Assembly: GCF_025947305.1 (NCBI RefSeq)
Contig: NZ_CP110009.1
Span: 3,761,501-3,825,500, forward strand
Direction: 5' to 3'
Length of the DNA: 64,000 nt
Source: Flavobacterium sp. N3904
GTDB lineage: Bacteria > Bacteroidota > Bacteroidia > Flavobacteriales > Flavobacteriaceae
The notes beneath the pieces are model-generated. The model ran no database searches and was not told the DNA's origin. It saw only the letters and a program-made list of their open reading frames with translations. Positions 44,066 to 52,835 of the stretch are shown here, piece by piece. Every line of letters starts with the position of its first letter. Position 1 is the first letter of the stretch. The position numbers and the translations under genes were made by a program.

Positions 44066-44677
44066 ATGAGAAAATTAATTTTACTTATTTCAATTATTAT
44101 TTTTAGTTGTTCTCAAAAAACGAATGAAATTGATAGCATCGAAATTATGTCCTATTACTACAACCTAAATGATAGTCAAACAGAATTTAAAACGGAGCCT
44201 GTTACTTACTCCATAATTGACGGAAATGGAAATGTCGAAACACTTCAAAAAACTCCTTTTTCAAAAAATGAATATTTGAAATTTAAATCTACTGTTGACA
44301 GAAAAATAATTGACAAAATATCTTTAAATAGCCAAAATAAAAGCGAGAAGTTTTATAATGAAAAACCTAAAAATCCCATTGTGGAAATTTCTTGTGGTCC
44401 GATAATTAGAATCAGAATAAAATATAAAAATCAAAAAGAAATTACATTTAATTTTTCTGATTTTAAAACCAATTCAAAACATAAAGATTTTATAGAATTG
44501 CAAAATTTGATAAAAAATAATTACTCAGAAAAGAAATTTAATAAAATTGAAAAATCTGCCGAATTAGAAAAAAAACTGAAAACTTTTGAAAAATATTCGA
44601 TGAATAAAGACACATTAGAATTACCTTTTCCATCTATGCCAATGCCAAATAAGAACCTGATAAAGTTTACTAAATAA
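44066..44677 (+). CDS. Hypothetical lipoprotein
   Basis: The 203-residue protein has the signal 'MRKLILLISIIIFSC' with a lipobox. The mature part is lysine-rich with alternating strands ('GPIIRIRIKYKNQKEITFNF') and a helical tail, and ends near 'PFPSMPMPNK'. No family is recognised. It is the only gene of its module, whose ends (GTCGGCAA and CTGCCAAC) are nearly complementary. Confidence 0.65.
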   Translation: MRKLILLISIIIFSCSQKTNEIDSIEIMSYYYNLNDSQTEFKTEPVTYSIIDGNGNVETLQKTPFSKNEYLKFKSTVDRKIIDKISLNSQNKSEKFYNEKPKNPIVEISCGPIIRIRIKYKNQKEITFNFSDFKTNSKHKDFIELQNLIKNNYSEKKFNKIEKSAELEKKLKTFEKYSMNKDTLELPFPSMPMPNKNLIKFTK

Positions 44678-44685
44678 AATTACTA

Positions 44686-44822
44686 CTGCCAACACACGCT
44701 ATAAGCAATTTGGGGATTTGGCTTAATGGAAAAATTGGTTTGTATTTGCAATGATTTGGCAAATCCGTAAACAAGTCTTAGTTTAGTCCTAAACCCGCTG
44801 ATTACCAGAACGGTTTCGACAA
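44686..44822. repeat. attC-like site 3
   Basis: CTGCCAACACACGCTATAAGC opens the site, with the central TTTGGCAAATCCG and GTTTAGTCCTAAACCCGCTG on the right. The right terminal part (CCAGAACGGTTTCGAC) departs from the consensus, so this copy is partly decayed. Confidence 0.65.
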
Positions 44823-44857
44823 CTCTTAAAACCCTAAAGTACCTATAAACAGACGAC

Positions 44858-45607
44858 ATGAATAGAGATTTAAATTACGAGTTAATTAAACCCGACAAAT
44901 CGATTACCGAATTTGTAGAAAGTTTTTGGTTGTTGCAAAATCTAACCGAAAACGACAAAGAAATTATGGTATTGCCTGACGGTAGAATTGACTTAATTTT
45001 TATAAAATCTGGAAGTGCTCCATTTCAAACTACCCTTTTAGGAATTGGGACGCATCCCGACAATGCAATTCTTAAAAGTAATACAACAATGTTAGTCGTT
45101 AGTTTCAAATTACTTGCGATTGAATATGTATTTAAAAATTCAATTTCTAACTTATTAAATAATGCCCAGAATTTATCTTCCGACTATTGGAATTTTAGTT
45201 TAACAGAATTGAATGATTTTACCCTTTTTTATAAAAAAGCGACACAAATAATCCAATTACTCTTACCCACAGAAATTGACAGTAGAAAAGAAAAACTGTT
45301 TGACTTAATTTATTCTTCAAATGGAGAAATGACTGTAAAGGAACTCTCAGAAAAAGTATTTTGGAGTAGCAGGCAAATCAATCGTTATTTCAATCAGCAA
45401 TTTGGACTTTCATTAAAAGCATATTGCAATATTCTTCGGTTCCGTGCTTCTTTTCATCATATAAAAGAGGGTAAAGTTTTTCCACAACAAAATTTTGCAG
45501 ACCAATCTCATTTTATTAGAGAAGTGAAAAAACTTTCTGGTGCATTGCCCAAAGAATTGAGGCAAAATCAAAACGACCGATTTATACAATTTTCTACCCT
45601 GCAATAG
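44858..45607 (+). CDS. AraC-family transcriptional regulator
   Basis: The 249-residue protein has an N-terminal domain like those of Bacteroidota AraC proteins ('EFVESFWLLQN', 'VLPDGRIDLIF'). Its C-terminal double HTH reads 'MTVKELSEKVFWSSRQINRYFNQQFGLSLKAY' and 'FADQSHFIREVKKLSGALPKEL'. It is followed after 36 bp by two amidohydrolase genes on the same strand and is their probable regulator. The three genes share one attC-bounded module, which is unusual because most modules here carry one gene. Confidence 0.88.
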   Translation: MNRDLNYELIKPDKSITEFVESFWLLQNLTENDKEIMVLPDGRIDLIFIKSGSAPFQTTLLGIGTHPDNAILKSNTTMLVVSFKLLAIEYVFKNSISNLLNNAQNLSSDYWNFSLTELNDFTLFYKKATQIIQLLLPTEIDSRKEKLFDLIYSSNGEMTVKELSEKVFWSSRQINRYFNQQFGLSLKAYCNILRFRASFHHIKEGKVFPQQNFADQSHFIREVKKLSGALPKELRQNQNDRFIQFSTLQ

Positions 45608-45643
45608 AAATAATTTTGCCTCATAAATTTTAAACTTAATAAA

Positions 45644-46960
45644 ATGATGCAGAATAAAAAAACAGCAGTTGTCAACGCAAATGTGTTTGACGGTATCCAA
45701 ATGCTAGGGCAAAAGAATGTAGTCTTTCAAAATGGAAAAATCATTAGTGTTTCAGATGAAGTTCCAGTTGATGCAGAAGTTATAGACGGAAAAGGATGTA
45801 CATTACTTCCCGGGTTAATAGATGCACATGTACATACTTCGGAAGATTCATTAAGAGATGCTATACTTTTTGGAGTAACCACCGAATTAGAAATGCAAGG
45901 TGGTATGACAAAAAAAGGTCGTGAACTACAACTAAAAGACAAGGATAATGTTGCCGATGTTCGTTCATCTGGTATGGCGTTAACAGCACCCGGTGGACAT
46001 CCAGATGAATTGATTCCTAAAGAGGATGGTATTCCCAGTTTCATCTTGAAAAAGATGGAGAAAATGACAGAGCAAGAAAAACAGGAATTCATTGCAGCCT
46101 TTGCAGAAAGGGAAAATAAAGAGGGTAATAAGCTGGATGTTACAACCAAAGATGGTGCTGTGCAGTTTGTAAGACAACAAATGGAAAACGGTGCAGACTA
46201 CTTCAAAATAATGATTGAAGAAGGAACGGTTATGAATGCTCCAGGTTTGCCAATGATACAACCTGAAGTATTGAAAGCCGCAGTCGATGAAGCTCACAAG
46301 TTAGGAAAAATAGCAATAGCCCATGTTTTGACAGCCGAAGCTGCAAAAACAGCTGTTGAAGTGGGTGTAGATGGCTTGGCTCATTTATTTATCGATAGAC
46401 CTGATTGGACTCCCGAACTTATTAAATCAATTGCAGATAAAGGAATTTTTGTAACACCTTGTTTAGTACTTAATTCATCAATAATAGGAAAGTCGGCTTG
46501 TCATGTAGCTAAAGATGTGCGTGTGGAATACAAACTAAATGAAGACTGGAAGATGACGATGTGTTCCTGTTTCAATACCTTTCCATCTGGCAATATGGAA
46601 GATAATTTCAATAATGTAAAAGATTTGTTCGATGCAGGTGTTAATATTCTTGTTGGAACAGATGTATCTGTTCCAATGGCACATTTAGGAGGGCTTGCAC
46701 ACGGAGTAAGTGTACATCATGAAATGCAATTATTAGTTGAAGCTGGTTTAACTCCTACAGATGCTTTAAAATCAGCCACATCATTAATAGCCAAAAGATT
46801 TAGCTTGACAGACAGAGGACAAATTGCAGAAGGTTTGAGAGCTGATTTAATATTAGTAAAAGGAAATCCTTCTGAAAATATTTCTGATTCGCTTTCCATT
46901 CTTAATGTATGGAAAGAAGGTGTTGCAATTAATTTGAATGGTGATATCAATAAAATTTAA
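45644..46960 (+). CDS. Amidohydrolase-family enzyme
   Basis: The 438-residue protein has the metal-binding start 'LLPGLIDAHVHTSEDS' (HxH), a Lys in 'YFKIMIEEG', His in 'IAHVLTAEAA' and 'LAHLFID', and the catalytic Asp in 'LVGTDVSVPMAHLG'. This is a complete set for imidazolonepropionase/prolidase-like amidohydrolases. The substrate is unknown. There is no signal peptide, so the enzyme is cytoplasmic. It is the second gene of the AraC unit. Confidence 0.88.
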   Translation: MMQNKKTAVVNANVFDGIQMLGQKNVVFQNGKIISVSDEVPVDAEVIDGKGCTLLPGLIDAHVHTSEDSLRDAILFGVTTELEMQGGMTKKGRELQLKDKDNVADVRSSGMALTAPGGHPDELIPKEDGIPSFILKKMEKMTEQEKQEFIAAFAERENKEGNKLDVTTKDGAVQFVRQQMENGADYFKIMIEEGTVMNAPGLPMIQPEVLKAAVDEAHKLGKIAIAHVLTAEAAKTAVEVGVDGLAHLFIDRPDWTPELIKSIADKGIFVTPCLVLNSSIIGKSACHVAKDVRVEYKLNEDWKMTMCSCFNTFPSGNMEDNFNNVKDLFDAGVNILVGTDVSVPMAHLGGLAHGVSVHHEMQLLVEAGLTPTDALKSATSLIAKRFSLTDRGQIAEGLRADLILVKGNPSENISDSLSILNVWKEGVAINLNGDINKI

Positions 46961-46968
46961 TATCTAAA

Positions 46969-47859
46969 ATGGCTTTACTTAATCCAATTATTGATATTCA
47001 TCATCATGCAATATTTCAAAGTCACAAAGCAAATTTGAAATTACCACAATGGAGTATAGAATCTGATCAGGAAGCGATGGAAAGAATGGGCATTAGCGGT
47101 GCCCTTCTTTCTTTGCCTATTTCTGGTCCTACTGATGTAATTAGAAAACTTAATACTTCATTGGCTGATATAAATAGTTTTAATCCCAAAAAGTATGGAA
47201 TGTTGGCTTCACTACCAATGAGAGATATTGATGGTGCATTATTAGAAATTGACTTTGCAATAAATGAACTCAATGCTGATGGGTTCATTATTCCGACCAA
47301 CTATCAAGGTATATATCTTGGCTCTGAAAGTTTAGTTCCAATTTTGGAGGAGTTAAATAAACGTAATGCAACAATACTTGTACATCCAACTTTGCCAGCA
47401 GGTGATAATCTGCCAACTTTTGAAAGAGATTTATCAGTTTATGAATATCCATTAGAGACAACAAGGTCAGTAATGGATATGATTTATAAAAATAGGTTGA
47501 CTCAATTCCCTAACATCAATTGGATTATTTCTCATGCAGGTGGAACAATTCCTTATTTAGCATACAGATTAAGCATTGCTGGTGAATGGCAAGGTATTAC
47601 ACAGACAAAAGAAGAAATAATTAATTCGCTTCAGACATTGTACTTTGACCTTGCATTATCTACGTCACCGTCTGTTTTTTCAGCTTTACAACATTTGGTA
47701 TCTTCTGACAATTTGCTTTTTGGCACTGACTTTCCATTGCGATATGAGGAATATGTGACAAGAAGTATTAAAGAAATTAATGATTACCAAAACTTCACAG
47801 ATAGTGACAAATCTTTTATCTTTTCAAACACTGCAAAATCACTCTTTACTCGTTTTTGA
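46969..47859 (+). CDS. Amidohydrolase_2 (ACMSD/decarboxylase-type) enzyme
   Basis: The 296-residue TIM-barrel protein has 'IIDIHHHAIF' (HxH), 'ILVHPTLPAGD', 'NWIISHAGGTIPYLA' and 'LLFGTDFPLRYEE', matching the aminocarboxymuconate-semialdehyde decarboxylase group of amidohydrolases. Members decarboxylate or hydrolyse aromatic-ring products. It starts 8 bp after the other amidohydrolase and is probably co-translated, so the two may perform successive steps on one small molecule. Confidence 0.85.
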   Translation: MALLNPIIDIHHHAIFQSHKANLKLPQWSIESDQEAMERMGISGALLSLPISGPTDVIRKLNTSLADINSFNPKKYGMLASLPMRDIDGALLEIDFAINELNADGFIIPTNYQGIYLGSESLVPILEELNKRNATILVHPTLPAGDNLPTFERDLSVYEYPLETTRSVMDMIYKNRLTQFPNINWIISHAGGTIPYLAYRLSIAGEWQGITQTKEEIINSLQTLYFDLALSTSPSVFSALQHLVSSDNLLFGTDFPLRYEEYVTRSIKEINDYQNFTDSDKSFIFSNTAKSLFTRF

Positions 47860-47892
47860 GAATTTGCTGATATCTACACCAACAGAAGGGCA

Positions 47893-48030
47893 GCCGATAA
47901 CAGCGGTTTTAAGAAATTGGGGGTTTCGGGATTAATTTAAAGTTTGTTTTGTAGTTTTGAACTTTGGGCTTAATCGAAAGTTTCGGGCTTACAAATCCCC
48001 AACTTCTTAAAGCCGCAAAACGTTAGTAGC
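47893..48030. repeat. attC-like site 4 (divergent arms)
   Basis: GCCGATAAC opens the site and GTTAGTAGC closes it. The arms are AGCGGTTTTAAGAA-TTGGGG and CCCCAA-CTTCTTAAAGCCGC. This copy has different bases in both arms from the other sites, yet the arms still pair. That is strong evidence that the fold, not the sequence, is conserved. Confidence 0.75.
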
Positions 48031-48063
48031 AAGCTTCGAAAAAACTGTGCGAAAATATTACGA

Positions 48064-48741
48064 ATGAATTTTAAATCTGATTTTATAGCATTATTAAAAT
48101 ACAAAAAAAACGAAGAAGGAGGACGTAATAGTTATACCTTTTCTGGATATAGACCTACAATAAAGTTTCCTTTTTCTGAAATGCAAACTTCAGGTATTCA
48201 AACTTTTATTGATAAAGAAAAAGTTTTCCCAGGTGATACAGTAATAGCTGAAATTAAAATACTTGCTGAAGAATATTTCAAATATCAACTTTGCGAAAAT
48301 TTAGAATTTGACTTTCGAGAAGGACCAAATATAATTGGAACTGGAAAAATTATATCAATACTAAATCCTAAATTGAAATCAGAAAAAAATACAATTATGG
48401 ATTCAAGAATAATTTATGAGGCAAATAAAACTTATCATAACAAAATAGAATGGTTAATACCATCTAATAAATCTGAAAGTGAATGGATTTACTTCGATTT
48501 CGAAGAAACCAACAGTGAAAATTTTATTCAAGAAATAATAGAAAGTTTTTTTGAAAGCGAAATATTATTCGTCTCACTTACAAGAAACGAATCTTTTCAA
48601 ACAGAAAAAACTAATATTGTCGCAAAAACAAAAGAATACCTCAGAACTCACGATTTTTCAATTTGGAATCAAGAATTTAGCAAAGTTTTAGAGTTTAATA
48701 AAATTGGGATATTAAGAAAGGGAATAAAAACCAGCCACTAA
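48064..48741 (+). CDS. EF-Tu C-terminal-domain-like protein
   Basis: The first ~95 of 225 residues resemble the last beta-barrel of elongation factor Tu: 'KKNEEGGRNSYTFSGYRPTIKF', 'KVFPGDTVIAEIKILAEEYF' and 'LEFDFREGPNIIGTGKII'. The GTPase domain is absent. The C-terminal ~125 residues are unrelated and unrecognised. In EF-Tu this barrel binds tRNA and EF-Ts, and phage or immunity factors can target it. The gene is a single-gene module with ends GTTAGTAGC and GCCACTAAC (one mismatch). Confidence 0.65.
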   Translation: MNFKSDFIALLKYKKNEEGGRNSYTFSGYRPTIKFPFSEMQTSGIQTFIDKEKVFPGDTVIAEIKILAEEYFKYQLCENLEFDFREGPNIIGTGKIISILNPKLKSEKNTIMDSRIIYEANKTYHNKIEWLIPSNKSESEWIYFDFEETNSENFIQEIIESFFESEILFVSLTRNESFQTEKTNIVAKTKEYLRTHDFSIWNQEFSKVLEFNKIGILRKGIKTSH

Positions 48742-48871
48742 CACACGCTACAACGGATTTGGGCAATTGGCTTAATGGATAGTTGGTTTTGTATTTGGGA
48801 ATATTTGGCAAATCCGAAAATAGGGCTTAATTTAGTCCCAAACCCGCTGTAGTAGCGGGACGTTAGGTAGC
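48734..48871. repeat. attC-like site 5
   Basis: GCCACTAAC begins over the upstream stop codon. The arms are ACACGCTACAACGG-ATTTGGG and CCCAAA-CCCGCTGTAGTAGCGGGAC, and the site ends in GTTAGGTAGC (48862). Confidence 0.78.
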
Positions 48872-48891
48872 ATAACACCAAAATTGCGGAT

Positions 48892-49437
48892 ATGAAGAAA
48901 TTTTACTTTTTACTTTTACTTTCTATTGGACTTTCAAACTGTCATAGAAAGGAATTTGCTAAATGTGATTCTTTGAAATCTTACATTTATTCAGATGCAA
49001 CCGAAAAAGAAGTTTATACATTGAAATTAACTTGCAATGACACAGTATTTCTAACAGAATATTTACCTAATCAAAAATCGTTTTTCGCTATAAATAAGAC
49101 AAAACATAAAATAAAAATAGATTCTTTAGTTGACAACATTGATTTTTCCAATTTAGAAGAATCATATTCTGAATCATCTTTACAAGACAGACACGCCTTT
49201 AAATTATTGATACAAAATGGAAAAAAACTTGATTCTGTATTCGTTTATGGAAAGAAAGCTCCAACCAATATCTATAAAATATCTGCTGAATTCAGGAAAA
49301 TAATTAAATCATTAAAATTTTCTCCTTACACGAAAGATATAGATTACGGAAAACATATTGTTAGATTTCCTCCACCACCACCACCGCCATCTGACAAAGA
49401 AACTGTTAATCAAACTATATTTAAAACTTGGAATTAG
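48892..49437 (+). CDS. Hypothetical lipoprotein
   Basis: The 181-residue protein has a signal with the lipobox 'LSNC'. The mature chain shows no known domain; near the C-terminus is a run of eight prolines after 'IVRFP'. It fills a module whose ends GTTAGGTAGC (48862) and GCTACCTAAC (49456) are perfectly complementary. Confidence 0.65.
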   Translation: MKKFYFLLLLSIGLSNCHRKEFAKCDSLKSYIYSDATEKEVYTLKLTCNDTVFLTEYLPNQKSFFAINKTKHKIKIDSLVDNIDFSNLEESYSESSLQDRHAFKLLIQNGKKLDSVFVYGKKAPTNIYKISAEFRKIIKSLKFSPYTKDIDYGKHIVRFPPPPPPPSDKETVNQTIFKTWN

Positions 49438-49455
49438 AAAAATGTAAAAAGTTAC

Positions 49456-49592
49456 GCTACCTAACACACGCTACAAGCAATTTGGGTATTAGGCTTAATT
49501 TAAATATGGTTTTGTATTTGGAAGATTTGGCAAATCCGAAAATAGAGCTTAAATTAGTCCCAAACTGCTTGTAGCGCGGGGACGTTGGCGAT
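49456..49592. repeat. attC-like site 6
   Basis: GCTACCTAAC opens the site, the arms are of the TACAAGC/GCTTGTA type, the centre is GATTTGGCAAATC, and GTTGGCGAT (49584) closes it. Confidence 0.8.
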
Positions 49593-49636
49593 AATGCAAA
49601 TGGAACCGAAGAGAATTCAACGAATAAAATTTATTT

Positions 49637-50002
49637 TTGGAAATTAAAAAAATATATAATCTATTATTTTACCTTAACACTAGAGCGAAAGATCCCGATC
49701 GCGCTACACGTTTGATTTCTATCTATGAATCATTTCTATTAGTGGTAATTTGTGCAATTTTGAAGAAAGTTTTACTACCTAATTTAAAAATTAGTCTCAA
49801 TTTTAGTTTTCTGGTTTTTGTTGTTATCTCTTTAATATTGAAGTATTTTAACGATAAAATATTCAAAAAAAACAACAATTATATGGTTTCACAATGGAAA
49901 AAAGAATCTTCGAAAAACAAAATAATCTATAAAATTAGTAACATCGCATTTATTATGATTGTGTTTTTGATGTGTGTCTACATTTTGAGTTGTTTAGACT
50001 AA
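49637..50002 (+). CDS. Small membrane protein
   Basis: The 121-residue frame begins with TTG at 49637; no ATG in frame precedes the first hydrophobic segment, so the start is uncertain. Two hydrophobic segments lie around 31-63 and a third at ~103-118. I know no family. The module ends GTTGGCGAT and ATCGCCAAC are perfectly complementary. Confidence 0.5.
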   Translation: MEIKKIYNLLFYLNTRAKDPDRATRLISIYESFLLVVICAILKKVLLPNLKISLNFSFLVFVVISLILKYFNDKIFKKNNNYMVSQWKKESSKNKIIYKISNIAFIMIVFLMCVYILSCLD

Positions 50003-50010
50003 AATGCACT

Positions 50011-50161
50011 ATCGCCAACACACGCTACAAGCAATTTGGGGATTTGGCTTAATGGAAAAATGGTTTTGTATTTGGATCCCGATAGCTATCGGGATTGGCA
50101 AATCCGAAAATAGGGTTTAATTTAGTCCCAAACCCGCTGTAGTAGCGGGACGTTATATGAT
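50011..50161. repeat. attC-like site 7
   Basis: ATCGCCAAC opens the site and GTTATATGAT (50152) closes it. The central loop again carries TCCCGATAGCTATCGGGA (50077-50094). Confidence 0.8.
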
Positions 50162-50185
50162 ATGCTCCCACAAAAACCTGCTAAA

Positions 50186-50965
50186 ATGAAACAAAACCTC
50201 TTAATTTTTATTTCTCTTTTGATTTTTCAACTAACATTTGGACAAAGTGCAGATGAATTAAATCAACAATCAAAAGCATTAGTGCAACAAGGAAAATATG
50301 ATGAAGCTTTCCCAATTTTAAAAAAATCAGCTGAATTAGGAAATGCTGAAGCTCAATATAATTTGGGATATTTTTTGCAAAACGGAGTAGCTGGAATTAA
50401 AAACGAAAAAGAAGCTATCGAATGGTATAAAAAATCATCTGACAATGGTTTTAATGATGGACATTATGCATTGATGATGGCTTATGGTAATGGACAAGGA
50501 ATCGAACAAAACTCTGAAAAGGCTTTTGAATATGCTCTGAAATGTGCAAACAATAATGACGCTACTTGTATGTGGAATATTGTAGATTGTTATCTGACAG
50601 GAAATGGAGTAAAAGCTGACACATCAAAATTCAAAGAATGGATAATAAAACTTGCCAAACTCCCCAATCCTGAAAATCTTGCGCTGAGCGGAAATATAAC
50701 TTCCGCAAGATTAGAATTAGCCAACTTTTATGGAAACGGAAAATATTTTGAAAAAGATATTTATCAAAGCTATTTATGGTACTTAATCTACAATGAATCA
50801 AAAATTGATTTTAGTATTTTAAAACAGGAAGAAGCTATTAAAGACATCAAAGAACTTGAGAAAAGTTTATCTAAAGAACAAATCGAAAAAGCACCAAAAG
50901 ATGCTCAAATATTGTTAGGACGAAAGCTGGACAAAGTAAGTGAACTTTACAAAAACTCTCTCTAA
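50186..50965 (+). CDS. Exported Sel1/TPR-repeat protein
   Basis: The start is the ATG at 50186, which gives a signal peptide ending 'LTFGQ'. Sel1-like repeats follow: 'AFPILKKSAELGNAEAQYNLGYF', then 'AIEWYKKSSDNGFNDGHYALMMAYGNGQG' and 'AFEYALKCANNND'. Such solenoids mediate protein contacts, often in stress or host interaction. The product is ~259 residues. The module ends GTTATATGAT and ATCATATAAC are perfectly complementary. Confidence 0.82.
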   Translation: MKQNLLIFISLLIFQLTFGQSADELNQQSKALVQQGKYDEAFPILKKSAELGNAEAQYNLGYFLQNGVAGIKNEKEAIEWYKKSSDNGFNDGHYALMMAYGNGQGIEQNSEKAFEYALKCANNNDATCMWNIVDCYLTGNGVKADTSKFKEWIIKLAKLPNPENLALSGNITSARLELANFYGNGKYFEKDIYQSYLWYLIYNESKIDFSILKQEEAIKDIKELEKSLSKEQIEKAPKDAQILLGRKLDKVSELYKNSL

Positions 50966-50972
50966 TAAGCAC

Positions 50973-51163
50973 ATCATATAACACACGCTACAAGCAATTT
51001 GGGTATTAGGCTTAATTAAAAGTTGGTTTTGTATTTGGGTCCCGATAGCTATCGGGATTGCTTCGCCTGTTCGTCCCGATAATTATCGGGACTCGGGTGG
51101 CAAATACGAAAATAGGGCTTAATTTAGTCCCAAACCCACTGCAGTGCCAGAACGTTATATACC
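50973..51163. repeat. attC-like site 8 (long loop)
   Basis: ATCATATAAC opens and GTTATATACC (51154) closes the site. The loop is enlarged to ~190 bp by TCCCGATAGCTATCGGGA (51040-51057) and a second palindrome, TCCCGATAATTATCGGGA, shortly after. Confidence 0.72.
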
Positions 51164-51228
51164 ATTTTAGGACGACACCTCAACCATAAATCAAACAACT
51201 AAAAATAAAATTACAAATTGGACAAATT

Positions 51229-52533
51229 ATGACAACCAAAATAAAAAAAATGCAATTTGCGAGACTTATTTTATTGACGATTATAACTTTTAGTGTTATA
51301 CAAGACAGTATTGCGTGCAGTGGATATAAAATTACAATTGGCAACAGAACATTTTTCGGAAGTAATCACGATGCTTGGTTTACAACACCTCATATTTGGT
51401 TTGAAAACGCAACTATAGATAGATACGGTGCAGCATTTACAGGAGCAAGATTTGACGGAGAAAACGGATACGCACCGCAATCAGGAATGAATGAAATGGG
51501 TCTCGCATTTGAAAGACTTGTCGCATACCACCCAAAACAAAAAAGCTTTGCAAACAGAAAAACCATATCCAACCCGACAAAATATTTGAAAGACATTTTA
51601 CACAATTGCAAAACAGTAGAAGAGGTACAGGAATATATCAGCAAATATGACCACAGCTATTTTATCGAAGATGTTTTTATTTACGTTGACAAATCCGGTA
51701 AATATTTAATTGTAGAGCCATACAAATTGACTATCGGTAGTAAACCAACATACGTTATATCCAACTTTTGTCCTTCCATAACTCCAGAACAAAATGCTAA
51801 TAAACTTGACAGGTACCGAAACGGTGTAGCATTTCTGAAGAACGGCATTGACACTACATTAGAGTTCTGCACCGCATTGTCAGACAAAATGCACGTTTGC
51901 AGAAAAAAAATTGGAGATGGAACTTTACTCTCATCTATATGGGACTTAAATAGAGGGAAGGTGAATTTGTATTTTTATCACGACTATAAGACAACTGTGC
52001 AATTCAACCTAAGTGAAGAATTAAAAAAGGGCGACCATATTATTGCGATAGAAACACTATTCCCGAATAACCCTGAATTTGAACAATTACGCAATTACAA
52101 AACCCCAAAAGACAGCATTTTAATAGGAGTATTTATAGTTGCTTCTGCTGGATTTTTTTTACTGACTTCGATATTCTTTCTAATTCAGTATTTCAGAAAG
52201 AGAGAGAGTAAAAAGTATTCTTATGTTCAACTATTACTGTTTCCAATTGGTCTAATTTTGTTCTATTATATGTATGTATTAAGCGGACCTGTTAACGTTT
52301 TCTACTTTCCTGCACCTTATAAAGACCCGACAAATATTTTTATAAGTTTAACCTCATACATTCCATTTCTACTGCTACTACTTATACTGCCTTTTTCTAT
52401 GATTAATTACAGACTAATAAAAGAGAAAAATTGGAGTGTACTTGCCAAGTGGCTACTTACCTTAAACAATCTTATTTACATTATACTAATCGGACTATTT
52501 TTCTATTGGAGATTTTATGACATTTTCAACTAA
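51229..52533 (+). CDS. Exported Ntn-hydrolase (linear-amide C-N hydrolase type) with membrane domain
   Basis: The 434-residue protein has a signal segment whose likely cleavage exposes Cys30 in 'SIACSGYKITIGNRTFFGSNHDAW'. N-terminal Cys followed by such a strand is the mark of choloylglycine hydrolase/acyl-transferase-like Ntn-hydrolases. 'NEMGLAFERLVAY' and 'YVISNFCPS' fit the core. After residue ~295 come four hydrophobic segments, so the enzyme is tethered to the membrane, an uncommon addition. The substrate is unknown. It occupies one module of the array. Confidence 0.75.
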   Translation: MTTKIKKMQFARLILLTIITFSVIQDSIACSGYKITIGNRTFFGSNHDAWFTTPHIWFENATIDRYGAAFTGARFDGENGYAPQSGMNEMGLAFERLVAYHPKQKSFANRKTISNPTKYLKDILHNCKTVEEVQEYISKYDHSYFIEDVFIYVDKSGKYLIVEPYKLTIGSKPTYVISNFCPSITPEQNANKLDRYRNGVAFLKNGIDTTLEFCTALSDKMHVCRKKIGDGTLLSSIWDLNRGKVNLYFYHDYKTTVQFNLSEELKKGDHIIAIETLFPNNPEFEQLRNYKTPKDSILIGVFIVASAGFFLLTSIFFLIQYFRKRESKKYSYVQLLLFPIGLILFYYMYVLSGPVNVFYFPAPYKDPTNIFISLTSYIPFLLLLLILPFSMINYRLIKEKNWSVLAKWLLTLNNLIYIILIGLFFYWRFYDIFN

Positions 52534-52554
52534 CAGACAGAATGAAAAAAAAAA

Positions 52555-52764
52555 GGCATATAACAGCTACATCAGATTTGGGCAATAAGCTTAATGGAAA
52601 GTCGGTTTTGTACTTGTGTCCCGATAGCTATCGGGATTGTTTTGCCTATTCGCTATCGCTCGGGTGTTTCGTCTATTCATCCCGAAAATTATCAGTACTC
52701 AGGTGCCAAATTCGAAGAATGCACTTAATTTAGTCCCAAAGCCATAATACCAGAACATCGGCAG
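52555..52764. repeat. attC-like site 9 (decayed)
   Basis: GGCATATAAC opens the site and complements GTTATATACC at the module start (one mismatch, tolerated as G-T). The loop has TCCCGATAGCTATCGGGA (52619-52636) and further imperfect palindromes. The right end (CCAGAACATCGGCAG) is degenerate, so the array probably ends here. Confidence 0.6.
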
Positions 52765-52835
52765 AAATTGACACTCAAAACGAAAAAAAGCGAACAATTT
52801 TCTTAAAGATCTTTAAAGTAATAATTTGAAATAAA

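Noticed and set aside
45413-46297. Long antisense frames under the AraC and amidohydrolase genes
   Set aside because: They are shadows of genes with clear catalytic motifs on the plus strand.
52542-52733. 63-codon frame after the Ntn-hydrolase
   Set aside because: It consists of attC-like site 9 translated; similar frames do not persist in the other sites.
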